64,000 nucleotides of DNA from Dendrolimus kikuchii (GCA_019925095.2 CM034405.1:9064401-9128400), one strand, 5' to 3'; shown: positions 30,101-40,850, numbered from the stretch's first letter. Notes: generated from the letters alone by a model not told the origin. Translations and numbers: made by a program.

Positions 30101-32718
30101 GTATGTTAATCCGTGTCCCATGTGCAAGACATGCAAAAAATATTTCACAAATGTGAGATATAAATGAAGATTATTATCATATATATTAATAAATAAATAT
30201 TTTTATTAAAATATTATTCTTTAATTATTATTCAGAAAATTTAATATTCTTGGTGTTTTCAAGCCTATGTGCTAGCTGTGTTAAATTATCTACTATCTCT
30301 TTGATTTACTTTAAAATAATATTAACTTCCAAAACACTCACATTCTTGTCCGTCGGATGTAAATGGATCAGTCCAATTACCCATTTTGCTAGAAACACTT
30401 TCCATGGATGAAGTTTCGTTTTGAGACATACTGGACTGCAAAATTGGCTTTTGAGGTTGAAGGGGAGCACTGCTCAATGTAACTGCATATTTAGGCATGT
30501 TGTGACTCCACTTTGGTCCAAATAGCTACAATTGTGTGAATTTATGATTTGATTTATCAATAATATTACAATATAAAGAAAAGTAATACCTAATAAAATA
30601 TTATATAATAATACTTACTATGTTTCTAGAATCAATACTTAATGCTCTTAATAAAGTCTTTTGTCCTAGCGAGTTATTCCAGTTGATAATATAAGGTTGT
30701 CTAACATCTGTTTCCATCAAATGACCCCATGTTTCACTAAGCAATGAATCCAGTTTACATTCAAACTCACTATCGGGTTCTATTATATCTTCTGGAAATA
30801 TAGAATTTAACACCTGATTGACACTGTCTAGTATTTGATGTCCTTTGTCTGATACTTCCAAATTTAAGACAGGTACTTGGTCATAAATATCAATTTGATC
30901 TTCACTTGATATATTGAGATTGGTTGCTTTGACATTAGATGATTTAAAGTCATCAAAATCACCAAAGTCATCATCATCATCAACATTTTGAGATACCTGT
31001 TCTTGTAGATGTTCTTCAACATTATAGGCAAGAGTATTGCTAAAAACACCAGTTGCAATTTGTTCAACTTCATTATTTGCTATATGATCAAAATTTGCTG
31101 TAAAATCACTGAATTCAGTATCTTCATCTATTCTTTTATCCCAAGGATTATCACAGTTATCAATAACTATATTAGAGTCAATCTCAGGTCTGCTAAATTG
31201 AAAATCATCAAAATCCTCAAAATCATAATCAGGCAATGTTTCTAGTTCAACATTCGGTTTATTTAATTCTGTATGTGATAAATCACTTTGAGGATAATTG
31301 ATTTCATCATTCCCATCTATAGTTGTATTGATAGAGAGAAATTCAGGAATGTCTTCTTCAACAAGTTCAATTTTATCACTACATAAAGTTTTTACTTCAG
31401 CTTCATGTTGGTCTAATATACAAATGTTTATATTTTGTTTATCTACAACATTATCAGTAGTTGGAATTATTACAGTTTGGTCTTTTACAGATATGTTAAA
31501 ATCATCATCTTCTACTATAATTGGTTTATTAGATATCTTTGTGGATTCATCTAATTTCAAATCCAAATCTTCTATGTTGTTATCTTCATCGGACTTTAAA
31601 CTATTTTCACATGTTTCACTTATGATATTGTTCAATTGCTCTGTATTAGTTTCTTTGTTTTGATCAATTTTTATCATTGAAGGTGATTCTATAAGGCTGT
31701 GAGATATTGATTGAGCATGATCTTTACCAGTGCCTGTATCATTATCATTCACAACTGGAATATTTTCTATATTGTCAGAAGAGTGCTGGTTTTGCAAATG
31801 ATTGTATGTTGAAAAGCTGTCATAATCATAATCATTAGTTTCATCTTCATCCTCTTGGGATACTGCAAAAATAACCGATAGTTAATTGAGAAATTATAAA
31901 TGTATAAGGTAGTTAGATAGTTACAGCGCTCAGGAAGGAACAATTAACAACAGAATGACAAGAATGTTTGTTTTTTTGGCTCATTATTAATAAATATTTA
32001 TAAATATTTTATGTTCACTTTCAGCCACTATAAAACATTTACATCCAATTCCATCACATTTTATTTATATCCAACAAGGCTATGATAGAGCAACAAAAAT
32101 AAAAAATCATGATGTCAATACTTAAAAATGTTTACATGTACTTATTACTGTCTAGCTTATTAATAATAGTAACAATTAATAACTTAATAATGGAGCTATT
32201 ATTACTTTTTAATGTAAAATATCTTGCATATTTACAAAATTAAGTCTTAGAACATGAAATCACTTGCACAAATTAAAAATAGTAACATTTCATAACTATG
32301 ATTATAATGCTCTAATTAGCATTGGGTATTTCAATGAATCTAAGCTTTGGCTGAATTACACTTAGATAATTAGCAACTTACTAAAGAGTTTGTAAAATGA
32401 AACATATTTTAGATAATTTTTATATAATTAATTTTTAACAAGTATATAATGACTTAACTTTTGGAAAGTAAGACATTTGTGTTACTTTCAAGTGCACTAA
32501 CAACTAGGTATTATCATCAAAATATAATGTTAGTTACACATTACAAATCAATTTGATAATGTAGGTATGTTTTTGTCAGAAAATATTTTAACTGTAAGTC
32601 TTGTTCACAAAACCAAGTACTTACAATTATAACGTATATCAAAATCTTCAGGGTCTTTGTCCTCCTCGCACTGATCAGGTGGTGGAGGAGTAGAACAAAC
32701 AAGAGGTGGTATCGACAT
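27143..32718 (-). CDS. AFTPH: Aftiphilin, clathrin-adaptor accessory protein, 5 exons
   Basis: Proposed exons are 32718-32625, 31862-30619, 30525-30342, 30058-29951 and 28647-27143. They sum to 3135 nt (1044 aa plus stop) with consistent phases. Aftiphilin binds clathrin and the ear domains of AP-1/AP-2 and works in trans-Golgi/endosomal sorting. The start, MSIPPLVCSTPPPPD, matches the SSPPPLD-type start of the family. Acidic aromatic motifs for adaptor ears are present: DDDDDFGDFDDF (about residue 328) and, near the C-terminus, DDYWEFQDF, DEVWGEFVSS and DDEWTDFVSS. The clathrin-binding-box domain spans exons 2-3 (WGHLMETD... ALSIDSRNI, then LFGPKWSHNMPKYAVTLSSA and PLQPQKP). Exon 4 encodes LLLDLEHLMATLDQMAHNHS. 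The rest is low complexity and probably disordered. The start is the ATG at 32718. Confidence 0.88.
28690..29930. repeat. Unclassified transposon-like sequence in AFTPH intron 4
   Basis: Both flanks carry degenerate GGTGAC/GTCACC motifs next to 'CTATTATTT'-type blocks, mostly in one orientation at 28715-29100 (CACC) and the other at 29750-29880 (GGTGA). Between them lies a GC-richer core (29110-29420) with GTACGATCGTAC and a short coding remnant. This suggests an element with inverted, iterated subterminal repeats. Boundaries and class are not determined. Confidence 0.45.
29296..29415 (+). pseudogene. AT-hook-like protein C-terminus remnant
   Basis: The plus frame reads TLKAGEPEAKNVLIGQ, then KRKRGRPAKAKPALIIQ and a stop. 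KRGRP is the AT-hook core. There is no start codon in frame nearby. I recall similar tails on repeat-associated proteins, but the family is not identified. It lies on the opposite strand to AFTPH, within its intron 4. Confidence 0.45.
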
Positions 32719-33145
32719 TCTCTGTGCAATGGAAGACTGCTCAGGAAGTTAACGCCTTGTTGCACATTAACATTTGCTTTCGATGCGAAACTACACAGTA
32801 TACTACATAACACCAAAATTAACAATATTATGTATTGAAATAAGAACAACAAGACAGCTGTTTAATAATTGACAAAATTTCGCTACGATGAAATGAAATA
32901 CGAAGAATAATATGACATGTGTCAAGACAACGATGACATATTTTCTTTTGACAAGCCAGTTTTTTTTTGGATGTGTCGATGAAACACTTCGTTACTATTC
33001 ATAGTTCATACACTGAAATTTTAACATTACTTGGCTTGCATTCAGCATAAGTCAATTTTTAACCGTTGGTAAAGAAAAATATAGTAACCGGCCATGAGTA
33101 ACATTTTCAAAACGTGTTCTTATACAAGATAGCCTAGGTAGTTTT
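32719..33145 (-). other. Upstream region of AFTPH
   Basis: The promoter and 5' UTR of AFTPH should lie here, but no core promoter motif stands out. No gene is seen. Confidence 0.35.
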
Positions 33146-33149
33146 TATA

Positions 33150-33610
33150 TAGTGTACTCAGATATGCGCGCGACTTCGTGCACGCTTGACTTGAAATTCC
33201 CGCGGGATTCCCGGTCACAAAGTATTGCAGCATTTAAAAAAATAATGTAAGTCATCGTTTTAGTGGAAACTGTGTCGGAATAAGCTAATTTTTATGTATC
33301 GAAACAACTTCAAACCGATCCCGGGAAAATTCCCGGGACAAAAAATATGACACATTTTATTACATTAAAATTGCTATCGATCAGTAATAAAATCGCATTG
33401 GAATTCGAAACATTTTTTAATCTCGTCTTAAATAATTTTCAGAAAAATTCAGGTTGGGTTTCGCAAGATAAAAAGTAGCGCAGAGTTTAAATCTAAGTAT
33501 TAGCTGTCGATCAGCGAAAACCGCATCGAAATCGGCCCAGTAGTTTTTACGTGAATCTTGAATAGGCAGACAAAACGACAAACAGACAAGAAATCTAAAA
33601 AAAATACATC
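33150..33610. repeat. Dispersed retroelement-type tail
   Basis: It contains GACTTGAAATTCCCGCGGGATTCCC, a second CCCGGGAAAATTCCCGGGAC block, and 'CAGTAGTTTTTACGTGAA' followed by 'AGGCAGACAAAACGACAAACAGACA'. These are non-coding blocks repeated across lepidopteran genomes. A short piece of the same family (CCCGCGGGAATTTCAAGTCAAGC) lies in the opposite orientation at 56048-56075. Confidence 0.55.
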
Positions 33611-34370
33611 GTGTTCTCTATCGTGATGCCTTGGTGATGCCAGTTGTTTTTTATATATAGCTTCAATGTACAGACACGGCATGTTTAGAATTTTATAATA
33701 TTTTAAATTATCTATGATCCTAGTAATCTGTGAAGATACCGTTCGCGCTGTAAAAGAAGTCCTCCCGTACTTTATGGTGAATGCAGAGTTTATAGCGTTA
33801 GTTTTCTCTGTATGGCTTAAGACTAGTCTGTTTTGGATATTCGGCACTTCACAGGACCCTTATTATAGAAATTATTAAGTGGAAATTAGTGTAGCAGTAT
33901 ACAAAATTGTTATAAAATCCTTATCGCTTCAGATGTCAAATCAATCGATTAGCCAATCGATGAATTTGATAATAATGCTATTCACCAGTGTTGCCAGATG
34001 AGGGGGATTACCTGCAAAGTCGTGAGTTTTTTCGACTTCGGGAGGTAATTCGGGGATAAAGATTAAGTCGAGAGATATTTTGGAGATTTTGAAGTACCAA
34101 TAATTCATCTACAAACACAATTCACATCACTACAATTACTATATATTATACAGTATTATTACTTTATCTTAGAATTATATTCTGCTTATTTATTTATTTG
34201 AAACTTTAGATCTCTCTAGAATCTTTTAGATTGATCAGACAGTATTTTTTCGATTCTATTAGCCCCTAAACTAGTTTGCACTGTATTATAGGGGCTAGTA
34301 TCCTCTCCCTTAATGTAAACGCAATAACATAAAATACATTAAACACAACTTTATAAAAAAATCTAAAAGC
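33611..34370. other. Intergenic, no gene seen
   Basis: AT-rich. A small inverted repeat, TAGCCCCTAAAC..TATAGGGGCTA, lies at 34260-34302. A minus-strand open frame at 33500-33847 shows no domain. Confidence 0.4.
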
Positions 34371-34455
34371 GTGTGTGTATGTGTATGGGTGTGTGTTCGT
34401 GTGTGTGTGTATGTGTGTGTGAATGTGTGTATGTGTGTGTAAGTGTGTGTTTGCC
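34371..34455. repeat. Interrupted (GT)n microsatellite
   Basis: A GT-rich run with scattered A interruptions, about 85 bp. Confidence 0.9.
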
Positions 34456-34519
34456 TATGCGTATGAAGTTATATTATTATATTATATTATATTATATGCC
34501 TATTTTTAGAAATTTTTCT

Positions 34520-35010
34520 ACATGATCATAATTTAATTATATAAGCCATTTAAATATAAAACTTTTAAAATCACGATTGGTTTCTTCTTCAATGTTTTTA
34601 TTTCGGGTAATTTATTGTACATGAATGGAGCTGTAAAGTTAATATGTCCTTGGGCAAAACTAGTTCTTACTTGTGGTATTGGGCATTTATCAACACGTTT
34701 AGGCGTAATTTCTAACTGAGGTACAGATGTCCTGTGATATAATCTAAGCGTTTCATATATAAAAGTTTTCCTGATAGACAGGACTTTCGCCTTCTTATAT
34801 ACATCTACTGTTGGATGTTGGTATGGTAAGTATATCATCACATTTAGCAAAGCTCTTTGAGCTCGTTCGGGTATAATCCTAAGCGATTTAGCCGCGTTAC
34901 CCCATGCACATATGCAATATCTAATTAAGCAACCACAAAGCGCCTGATACGTAGCGATAAGAACATAGGTATAATTTGCTAAGCCTCATAGACTATGTAG
35001 ACGCGACCGT
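34520..35010 (-). pseudogene. LINE RT C-terminal fragment (older element, 3' part)
   Basis: The minus frame (34533-34850 and continuous above to about 34970) reads YQALCGCLIRYCICAWGNAA, PERAQRALLNVMIYLPYQHP and VRTSFAQGHINF. These are post-RT blocks of a lepidopteran LINE. A stop occurs upstream near 34990. It belongs to the same family, as far as I can judge, as the RT fragment at 40395-40850 on the other side of the Jockey LINE. Confidence 0.7.
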
Positions 35011-35207
35011 TAGGCGCAGGAAAGAGACGGGTCGGACTGAGATAGATATAGTTTTATTTTTAACCGTTATTAATTTGAAATTAAATAAATAAATTATAAG
35101 AATAAAAATATATAAAAAGTAATAAGCCTTAACTCACTAGGAAATAAATGTTGTAGCGTTGTGCCTTTTATTGAAAGTAGGACCCCTATTAGATCCCGGT
35201 AAATGAG

Positions 35208-35376
35208 ACCGGGCTACGGGCGTGCAGAACGCCGCCTGGAGCCCGGGACTCAGCATGTAAAGGGAACCGGGTTACAGGCGTGCAGAACGCCGCCTGGAAC
35301 CCGGGACCCAAAAGGGTAGCGGAAACCGGGCTACGGGACTGCAGAACGCAACCGGAGCCCGGGATCCGTGAGGTAT
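35208..35376. repeat. Three tandem hairpin-forming repeats, about 59 bp each
   Basis: ACCGGGCTAC (or ACCGGGTTAC) begins at 35208, 35266 and 35325. Each is followed by TGCAGAACGC and closed by GGAGCCCGGGA or GGAACCCGGGA, so each unit can pair ACCGGG(C/T)T with its complement. GC-rich in an AT-rich setting. It lies just beyond the poly-A end of the Jockey LINE, so it is not part of that copy. Confidence 0.8.
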
Positions 35377-35530
35377 GCCTGCACTACTGCCTACTCCGAA
35401 CGCGAGTAGGCCATAATGATAGTGCAGGCAGAGGTCCGCGCTCGACAGCGCACGTTTTTGTAATGAGGTAATGGTAAGTTTTTTTTTTTTTTTTTATTGG
35501 ACTTGACTTTATGTTGTTGGTCCGAAGACC

Positions 35531-38452
35531 TTACAACTTTACCGGGGTTTTTGGGGCGAGTGCCTTCGCGAAGCGAAGGCGCTCGAGCCCGGGGGGGCAA
35601 CTTGCTCGAGGGAGCTCCCTAAGGAGTTTTACCTCGGCTGAACTGTTGCCATGAGAGGGGGATGAATTTAATGATGGCCACCATAGGGCGACACAAAGCA
35701 CTAATTGAGAACGGGCGACGGGTAATATAAAGCCCGAGGGGAAGGATTCCGGCCGGCCCTTATAATCGGACGCGGACACGACGAGTGGATTACGATGGTG
35801 CGGCGCGAGATCGAAATACTTACGCGAGAGCGACGTAATGTAGTTTTTGATGGAGGGAAGCTCCAGATCGCGGTGGAGGTCGACGTTACGCATATAGAGG
35901 GGAGCACCGACGGCTCTGCGCATGAATTTGTTTTGCACGATTTGCAATTTATCTAAAAGGGCAGGCTTGGCATGGCCGAATACCACACTCGCGTATGTCA
36001 TGATCGGGCGGATGCATGTTTTATACAAAGTAAGCTTGTGTCTGAGGGACATTTTGCTTCGTTTGTCTATCATGGGTGCTAAACGACCCATCACAAATCG
36101 CGCTCTATTTCGGATTATAGTGATATGCTCGTTGAAGCGCAAGTTCCGATCTAGGGTGACACCCAGGTATTTGGTGTACTTTTCCCAGGGAATTTGTTGT
36201 TCGTAGAGCGAAATGGTTTTTAGGCGAAGGCAAGCGCGTTTGGGGGAGCGAAGCGTGCCCGGGGAAAAGAACATTGCTGCGCTTTTCTCCGGGTTTACCT
36301 CTATCCTCCATTTGCGAAACCATTCGCCTAGCTCTGTGACAGCTGCCTGCAGCCGGACGCAAGCCATTTGTCGGTTTTGATCTGATGTATAGAGTGCGGT
36401 GTCATCCGCAAAGAGGGCCAACTCCACATCTGGAGTTTTTGGGATGTCGCTGGTGTACAGCGTGAAGAGTAGTGGCGACAGAGCCGAGCCCTGTGGTACA
36501 CCGGCTGTGAGTGGGTGAGGGGACGAGCGCGTTCCCTCCACTCGAAAACGGAAGCTTCGGTCTAAGAGGAAGTCTCGCAAGATGAGCACGAGTCTGTCTG
36601 GCACACCGAACTGGTACAACTTGTAAATCAAGCCGTTGTGCCAGACCTTGTCGAAGGCTTTTGCTACGTCTAGGAACAGTGCGGCTGTTCCTATAGGGCG
36701 GGGGCGATGGGCAAAGTGAGATAGTATGTGCTCCGTGATGCGGTGCACCTGTTGCACGCATGAGTGTCTAGCACGGAAGCCAAATTGCTCATCAGGTAAT
36801 AGATGTTTGCTGAAGGCAAAATCTCTAAGTCGTGAGAGGATGACTCTCTCGTAAAGCTTGCTGAGTGCGCTTAGTAGGCTGATTGGACGGTAGCTGGACG
36901 GTTTATTAGCCGGTTTTCCCGGCTTGTGAATACCAATGACATCTGCCTCCTTCCAGATCGCGGGGAAGGAGCAGTTTGTTATGGCGGCATTAAAGATGCT
37001 CACCAGGATTATAATTAGATGGGCGGGTAGGAGTTTTAAAACGCGATTGTTGATGCCATCGGTCCCTGGGGCCTTTCGCGGTTTGAGAGACTTGATCAGA
37101 TCTTGCACTTCTTCGACCGTGACCGGGTCGAGTGTGGTTTCCGCTGGTAAGGAGGATCTACGTTCGACCTCGGAGTCCACCTCCGTCAGGTGTGACTGGT
37201 CGACGTTTTGCGTAGTGGGGGAGCATTGAAGCTCTAGACTCTGAGCAAGGCACTCGGCTTTCTCCTCGTCATCGAACGCCTCGGTGTTGTCGGCTCTTTC
37301 TAGCGCGGGTATGACAGTAAGGGTGTCTGATTTGAGAGCTCTAGCCAGCTTCCAGTACGCCTGGTGAGTTGGTTCGATATCCCTCAACGTTCTGTCCCAA
37401 CGTTGTTCCCTGACTTCCCGGATACGTAGTTTGACCTCGCGCTCTAGTTCGCGGAGTCGGATTCTGTTATCCTCGGTGGGATATCTGTCATGAGCTCTGG
37501 AGGCGGCTCTCTTTTCCCTCAGCAGTATCCTCACCTCGTCCGGCAGGCATAAGTGGCGGTCATCCTCCACTGGCACCTGCCTGGACGAGTTCCGCACTGC
37601 GGATTGAAGGTGGCTGGTGAGGGCTTCGATCGCCCTCTCCGTGTCTTGGCGGGACCCGATGTGATCTGGGATGCGGTCCAGGTCTTGTGAGCTGGTTGCC
37701 TTGAGGAGGTCCCCAAGTCTCAACCAGTCCACAGAGGTCCTAGTTTCAGATGTCTGGTCTGTCTGTGGTCCTAATCTAAGGATAACCGGACGATGGTCCG
37801 AGTCTATATCGTCCATCGTTTCGATCGAATGGAACTGAAGAGTTACGCCCCTCAGTAATGCTAGGTCGAGAGTGTTTGGGGTCCCCCAGTCGCGGTTGGG
37901 GGGATATCTTGTGGGGGTCATGGGCGTTAGTATATCAAACAAAAGATTGTCTGATATATTTATTAGGGCTCTGCCATTGGTGTTAGTGGTATTGCAATTC
38001 CACTGCTCGTGTTTGCAATTCAGATCTCCGGCTATTATAACAGCCGGGCCTAGGTTGAATAGGGCTTCTAGGTCTTTTTTAATAAGGGTTTTTTGGCATG
38101 CGAGGTATGCTGAGACTATGACTAGAGGTTGGTGGCCAGTCATTGCTAGTCTGCAGGCGGATACCTCCATACCTTCTAGTGGAGGGGTGACTACAGGCAT
38201 GCAGTGTAGGGATCTCCTGAAATAGATCAGGGTGCCGCCACCACGGCCTACCCTGTCATGTCTAGTGACCCGATAGTTAGAGATCTTTGGATCTCTATTA
38301 CTCGGTTTCAGGAAGGTCTCCTGTACTAGTAGTATATCTATTTGATTGGTAACCAGGAAGTCATGGACCAAGTCGCGCTGGTTTCGAAGGCCGTTGGCGT
38401 TATAAGTCGCCAGAGTCAATGAGCGTGGTTTATTTCTACCTACATGCGCCAT
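35531..38452 (-). CDS. Jockey ORF2, endonuclease and reverse transcriptase
   Basis: 973 aa, no stops. Endonuclease (about 1-225): LATYNANGLRNQRDL, ILLVQETFLKPS, IIAGDLNCKH and SDHRPVILRLG. RT (about 440-770): KPRKAPGTDGINNRVLK, YRPISLLSALSKLYERVIL, EQFGFRARHSC, LFLDVAKAFDKVWH, GVPQGSALSPLLFTLYTSDIP and the catalytic FADDTALY near residue 680. No RNase H follows, as usual for Jockey. The protein ends soon after the RT thumb region. Intact catalytic residues suggest a young copy. Confidence 0.92.
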   Translation of the reverse strand: MAHVGRNKPRSLTLATYNANGLRNQRDLVHDFLVTNQIDILLVQETFLKPSNRDPKISNYRVTRHDRVGRGGGTLIYFRRSLHCMPVVTPPLEGMEVSACRLAMTGHQPLVIVSAYLACQKTLIKKDLEALFNLGPAVIIAGDLNCKHEQWNCNTTNTNGRALINISDNLLFDILTPMTPTRYPPNRDWGTPNTLDLALLRGVTLQFHSIETMDDIDSDHRPVILRLGPQTDQTSETRTSVDWLRLGDLLKATSSQDLDRIPDHIGSRQDTERAIEALTSHLQSAVRNSSRQVPVEDDRHLCLPDEVRILLREKRAASRAHDRYPTEDNRIRLRELEREVKLRIREVREQRWDRTLRDIEPTHQAYWKLARALKSDTLTVIPALERADNTEAFDDEEKAECLAQSLELQCSPTTQNVDQSHLTEVDSEVERRSSLPAETTLDPVTVEEVQDLIKSLKPRKAPGTDGINNRVLKLLPAHLIIILVSIFNAAITNCSFPAIWKEADVIGIHKPGKPANKPSSYRPISLLSALSKLYERVILSRLRDFAFSKHLLPDEQFGFRARHSCVQQVHRITEHILSHFAHRPRPIGTAALFLDVAKAFDKVWHNGLIYKLYQFGVPDRLVLILRDFLLDRSFRFRVEGTRSSPHPLTAGVPQGSALSPLLFTLYTSDIPKTPDVELALFADDTALYTSDQNRQMACVRLQAAVTELGEWFRKWRIEVNPEKSAAMFFSPGTLRSPKRACLRLKTISLYEQQIPWEKYTKYLGVTLDRNLRFNEHITIIRNRARFVMGRLAPMIDKRSKMSLRHKLTLYKTCIRPIMTYASVVFGHAKPALLDKLQIVQNKFMRRAVGAPLYMRNVDLHRDLELPSIKNYITSLSRKYFDLAPHHRNPLVVSASDYKGRPESFPSGFILPVARSQLVLCVALWWPSLNSSPSHGNSSAEVKLLRELPRASCPPGLERLRFAKALAPKTPVKL

Positions 38453-38490
38453 TTGTTACCGGTAACAAGAATTTGTATTAGGTTGTTTAG

Positions 38491-40365
38491 TTACAACGAT
38501 CTAAGTATTTGGAGGAGGTACGCGTGATCCATTTCGATCACGAGTTGATCCCGGAGGGAGGGTTGAGTTGACTCTGAAACTTGTCTCAGTTTCCGAGCCA
38601 AGAGTTGGACCTCTTGCAGGTCGAAGGGCAAGTTCTTGGCGAATTTAGTCGCCAAAGCTAAGTCCTCCGCTATAGAGTGGTGGGCCGATGGCCCAGAAGG
38701 TGCCTTAGAAATGGGGGCGGGGGAGAGGGTGGCCGAGGGTAGGCCGGCCATAACTGGGGCACGCGTCCTCAGCGGAGGAAACGCTTCCGTCGTGGGAAGA
38801 CCCGTCCAGTGGTTTACCACTGGAGGGGGGGCCGCCACGAATGCGGGTTTGTTCGGCACTTTTCTAGTGCCTTTTTGGGCATTGCCCTTTCCGACCTTAC
38901 GTTTAGGTCGGGGGGCGGCAGGGCAGCCTCTGTAGTTAGCAGGGTGACCCGCTTGGCCGCAGAGGATGCAGCTGGGTGGCTCCGGGGAGTCCCGGGTGCG
39001 AGTGCACTCCGAGGTCCCGTGGTCGCCCAGGCACTTGACGCACCTGGGACGGGATTGACAATGAAGGGCAGAGTGCCCATAAAGTTGGCAGCGATGACAC
39101 TGCCGTAGTGTATGTTTTTCGTGTGGACGTTCCACACGAAGGCCAGAGAGGCCACAGACCTTCTCAAGTTCGAAGATCTTTTTCCCCTCTGGGGAGAGGT
39201 CGAGGACAACCAATACTAGGTTTAGAGGCGACTTTGTGGCGTCGCCTCTGTGCATACGGTGCACTTCGTGCACTGGTAGGGCTTGGGACTTAAGGTCCTC
39301 TAGAATGTAGGAACTTTCAATTTCCTGAGGAAGTCCGCGAATTACAGCCCGAAGGCGTTTTTCTTCTGGCAGGGCGTAAGTGTAGTAACCGATTTTACGG
39401 TCACATAATAGAGTAGTTAGGGCGCGGTGGTCACTTGAAGATGTGACCATAACTTTGATGCCGTGTTGGGTATCACGGGCCTCTTTTATGGAGATTGCCT
39501 TACCTGGCAGTTCCTTAGCGAGTTGAAGCCAATGAGCTTTCTCGCGGATGATCAGGGGTGGCGGCGGGCGCTGTGAAGGTGGCCCAGGGCGGCTGGAAGG
39601 TGCCATTGTCGGTTTTGTGCCCGCAGTGGGGGCGGGGTTGGGGGGGACCTCCCTCTGGGTCTTTCGTTTTTTACTACGATTGACGGTTATGAAACCGTCA
39701 TCGTCTTCGCGGTCTAAGGGGATATTCGCGGGAGGCGCGACATCCATGGGGGTAATTTCATCGGCTGGTGTAAGAGGGGCAACCCCGAGGTATTGCGAAC
39801 CTTCAGTGGTTAAGTCGATTTCTCGACGAGAATCGATTACGCGATGGATGGGCGAACGCGAACGCGATGTCGTCGAACTCGCGGAGCTCGAACGCGGTTT
39901 TCCCGGTGTGGGACCGCGAGAAAACGAGGCGCGCGACTTTGGTGCCACACGGTGGGCGTCGTTGAGCGGGGGTGCGGGCGGCGGGCGCACCGGTAACACG
40001 GCGGGTACGGACGCGGGGGGCGCGGGCGCTGCGGTAGAGCGCAGGTGGTCTGCGGCATGTGCGGCTGCGGGGGTCGCGGGGGGTGCGATGGTCGCGGCAG
40101 ATGCGGGCGCGGGGAGGGAGGCCTGCGCGGGGGCCCTTTGCACGTGTGACTCGCGGGACACAGGTTTCTCGGAATTAAGTTCCGAGATAACAACGGACGC
40201 CATTGATTGGGACTCCGGAGTCCTCAAAAATTGGTCGAGTGCTTGAGGGAATTGCTGTCGTAAAAACGACAGCAAACCCTCTAACAGCGACGGAGAGGCC
40301 TCCACGCCGTCCATTGTCCCTGAGGGGGACGAACGATTTGGTGGAAAAACCACCTGATGATGCAC
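38491..40365 (-). CDS. Jockey ORF1, gag-like protein with zinc knuckles
   Basis: 624 aa, no stops. The N-terminal 250 residues are Pro/Ala/Ser-rich with an RS-like patch (SSSASSTTSRSRSPIHR). A central region (ISIKEARDTQHGIKVMVTSS, DHRALTTLLCDRKIGYYTYA, KRLRAVIRGLP) resembles the RRM-like fold common in Jockey ORF1. Three zinc knuckles follow (CHRCQLYGHSALHC, CVKCLGDHGTSEC, CILCGQAGHPANYRGC, about residues 420-485). The protein packages LINE RNA. The first ATG is used, but an internal Met (MDGVEASPS, residue 18) may be the real start. It lies 38 nt upstream of ORF2. Confidence 0.88.
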   Translation of the reverse strand: MHHQVVFPPNRSSPSGTMDGVEASPSLLEGLLSFLRQQFPQALDQFLRTPESQSMASVVISELNSEKPVSRESHVQRAPAQASLPAPASAATIAPPATPAAAHAADHLRSTAAPAPPASVPAVLPVRPPPAPPLNDAHRVAPKSRASFSRGPTPGKPRSSSASSTTSRSRSPIHRVIDSRREIDLTTEGSQYLGVAPLTPADEITPMDVAPPANIPLDREDDDGFITVNRSKKRKTQREVPPNPAPTAGTKPTMAPSSRPGPPSQRPPPPLIIREKAHWLQLAKELPGKAISIKEARDTQHGIKVMVTSSSDHRALTTLLCDRKIGYYTYALPEEKRLRAVIRGLPQEIESSYILEDLKSQALPVHEVHRMHRGDATKSPLNLVLVVLDLSPEGKKIFELEKVCGLSGLRVERPHEKHTLRQCHRCQLYGHSALHCQSRPRCVKCLGDHGTSECTRTRDSPEPPSCILCGQAGHPANYRGCPAAPRPKRKVGKGNAQKGTRKVPNKPAFVAAPPPVVNHWTGLPTTEAFPPLRTRAPVMAGLPSATLSPAPISKAPSGPSAHHSIAEDLALATKFAKNLPFDLQEVQLLARKLRQVSESTQPSLRDQLVIEMDHAYLLQILRSL

Positions 40366-40394
40366 TTTTCACTGCAAAGAAAGACTCCAATAGG

Positions 40395-40850
40395 TCTATG
40401 ACCAGAATCTAAGCATGAGGTAATATTTGAAGTTAGTTTGAGAACAGCCTCTTCAGTAGTTTTACCTATTCTGAAACCATATTGATTTGAATTGATAAGG
40501 TTGTTTTTCTCCAGATAAGATACGAGTCTTTTGTTGACAAGTTTCTCCGGAATCTTTGAAAGAACTGATAATAGTGATATAGGTCTGCAATTGGTAGGAT
40601 TGTCTTTATCACCAGACTTGAAACTAGGGCATATTACGGCTTTTTTAAATACTTTAAGAAATGTTCCAGTCTCTAGACTTAGTTGCAAAGATAACAAATA
40701 GGATAAGCAAGAATATTTATATTTTGTTTAATAAGGTTGGTACTGATTTTATCCCAACCCGGTGCGGTATTTGACTTAAGACTTGCAACAATTCTTTTAT
40801 CTTCACATAGATCAATGGAACTGAAAGCCATAGAATGAACTGGTGTATTG
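40395..40850 (-). pseudogene. LINE RT fragment (older element, 5' part)
   Basis: Minus frame 40281-40697 reads FKKAVICPSFKSGDKDNPTN, CRPISLLSVLSKIPEKLVNK, NQYGFRIGKTTEEAVLKLTS and GHRPIGVFL, then breaks into Jockey sequence exactly before the expected DL..AFD motif. Upstream (to about 40850), SNTAPGWDKIST is the preceding RT block in another frame. Catalytic blocks downstream are missing. The C-terminal part may be the fragment at 34520-35010. Confidence 0.75.

Larger units (their letters stand above)
35478..40378 (-). mobile_element. Jockey-clade LINE, near full length, both ORFs open
   Basis: On the minus strand the 5' end is near 40378, where a decayed RT frame stops matching its family and AGTGAAAAGTGCATC begins. 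The 3' end is a run of about 19 A (T on the plus strand, 35480-35498). It contains ORF1 and ORF2 separated by 38 nt. No target duplication could be found. It is inserted in or beside an older LINE. Confidence 0.85.

Noticed and set aside
38636..40246. Plus-strand frames opposite Jockey ORF1, including a 232-codon one
   Set aside because: Shadows of the minus-strand gag-like ORF.
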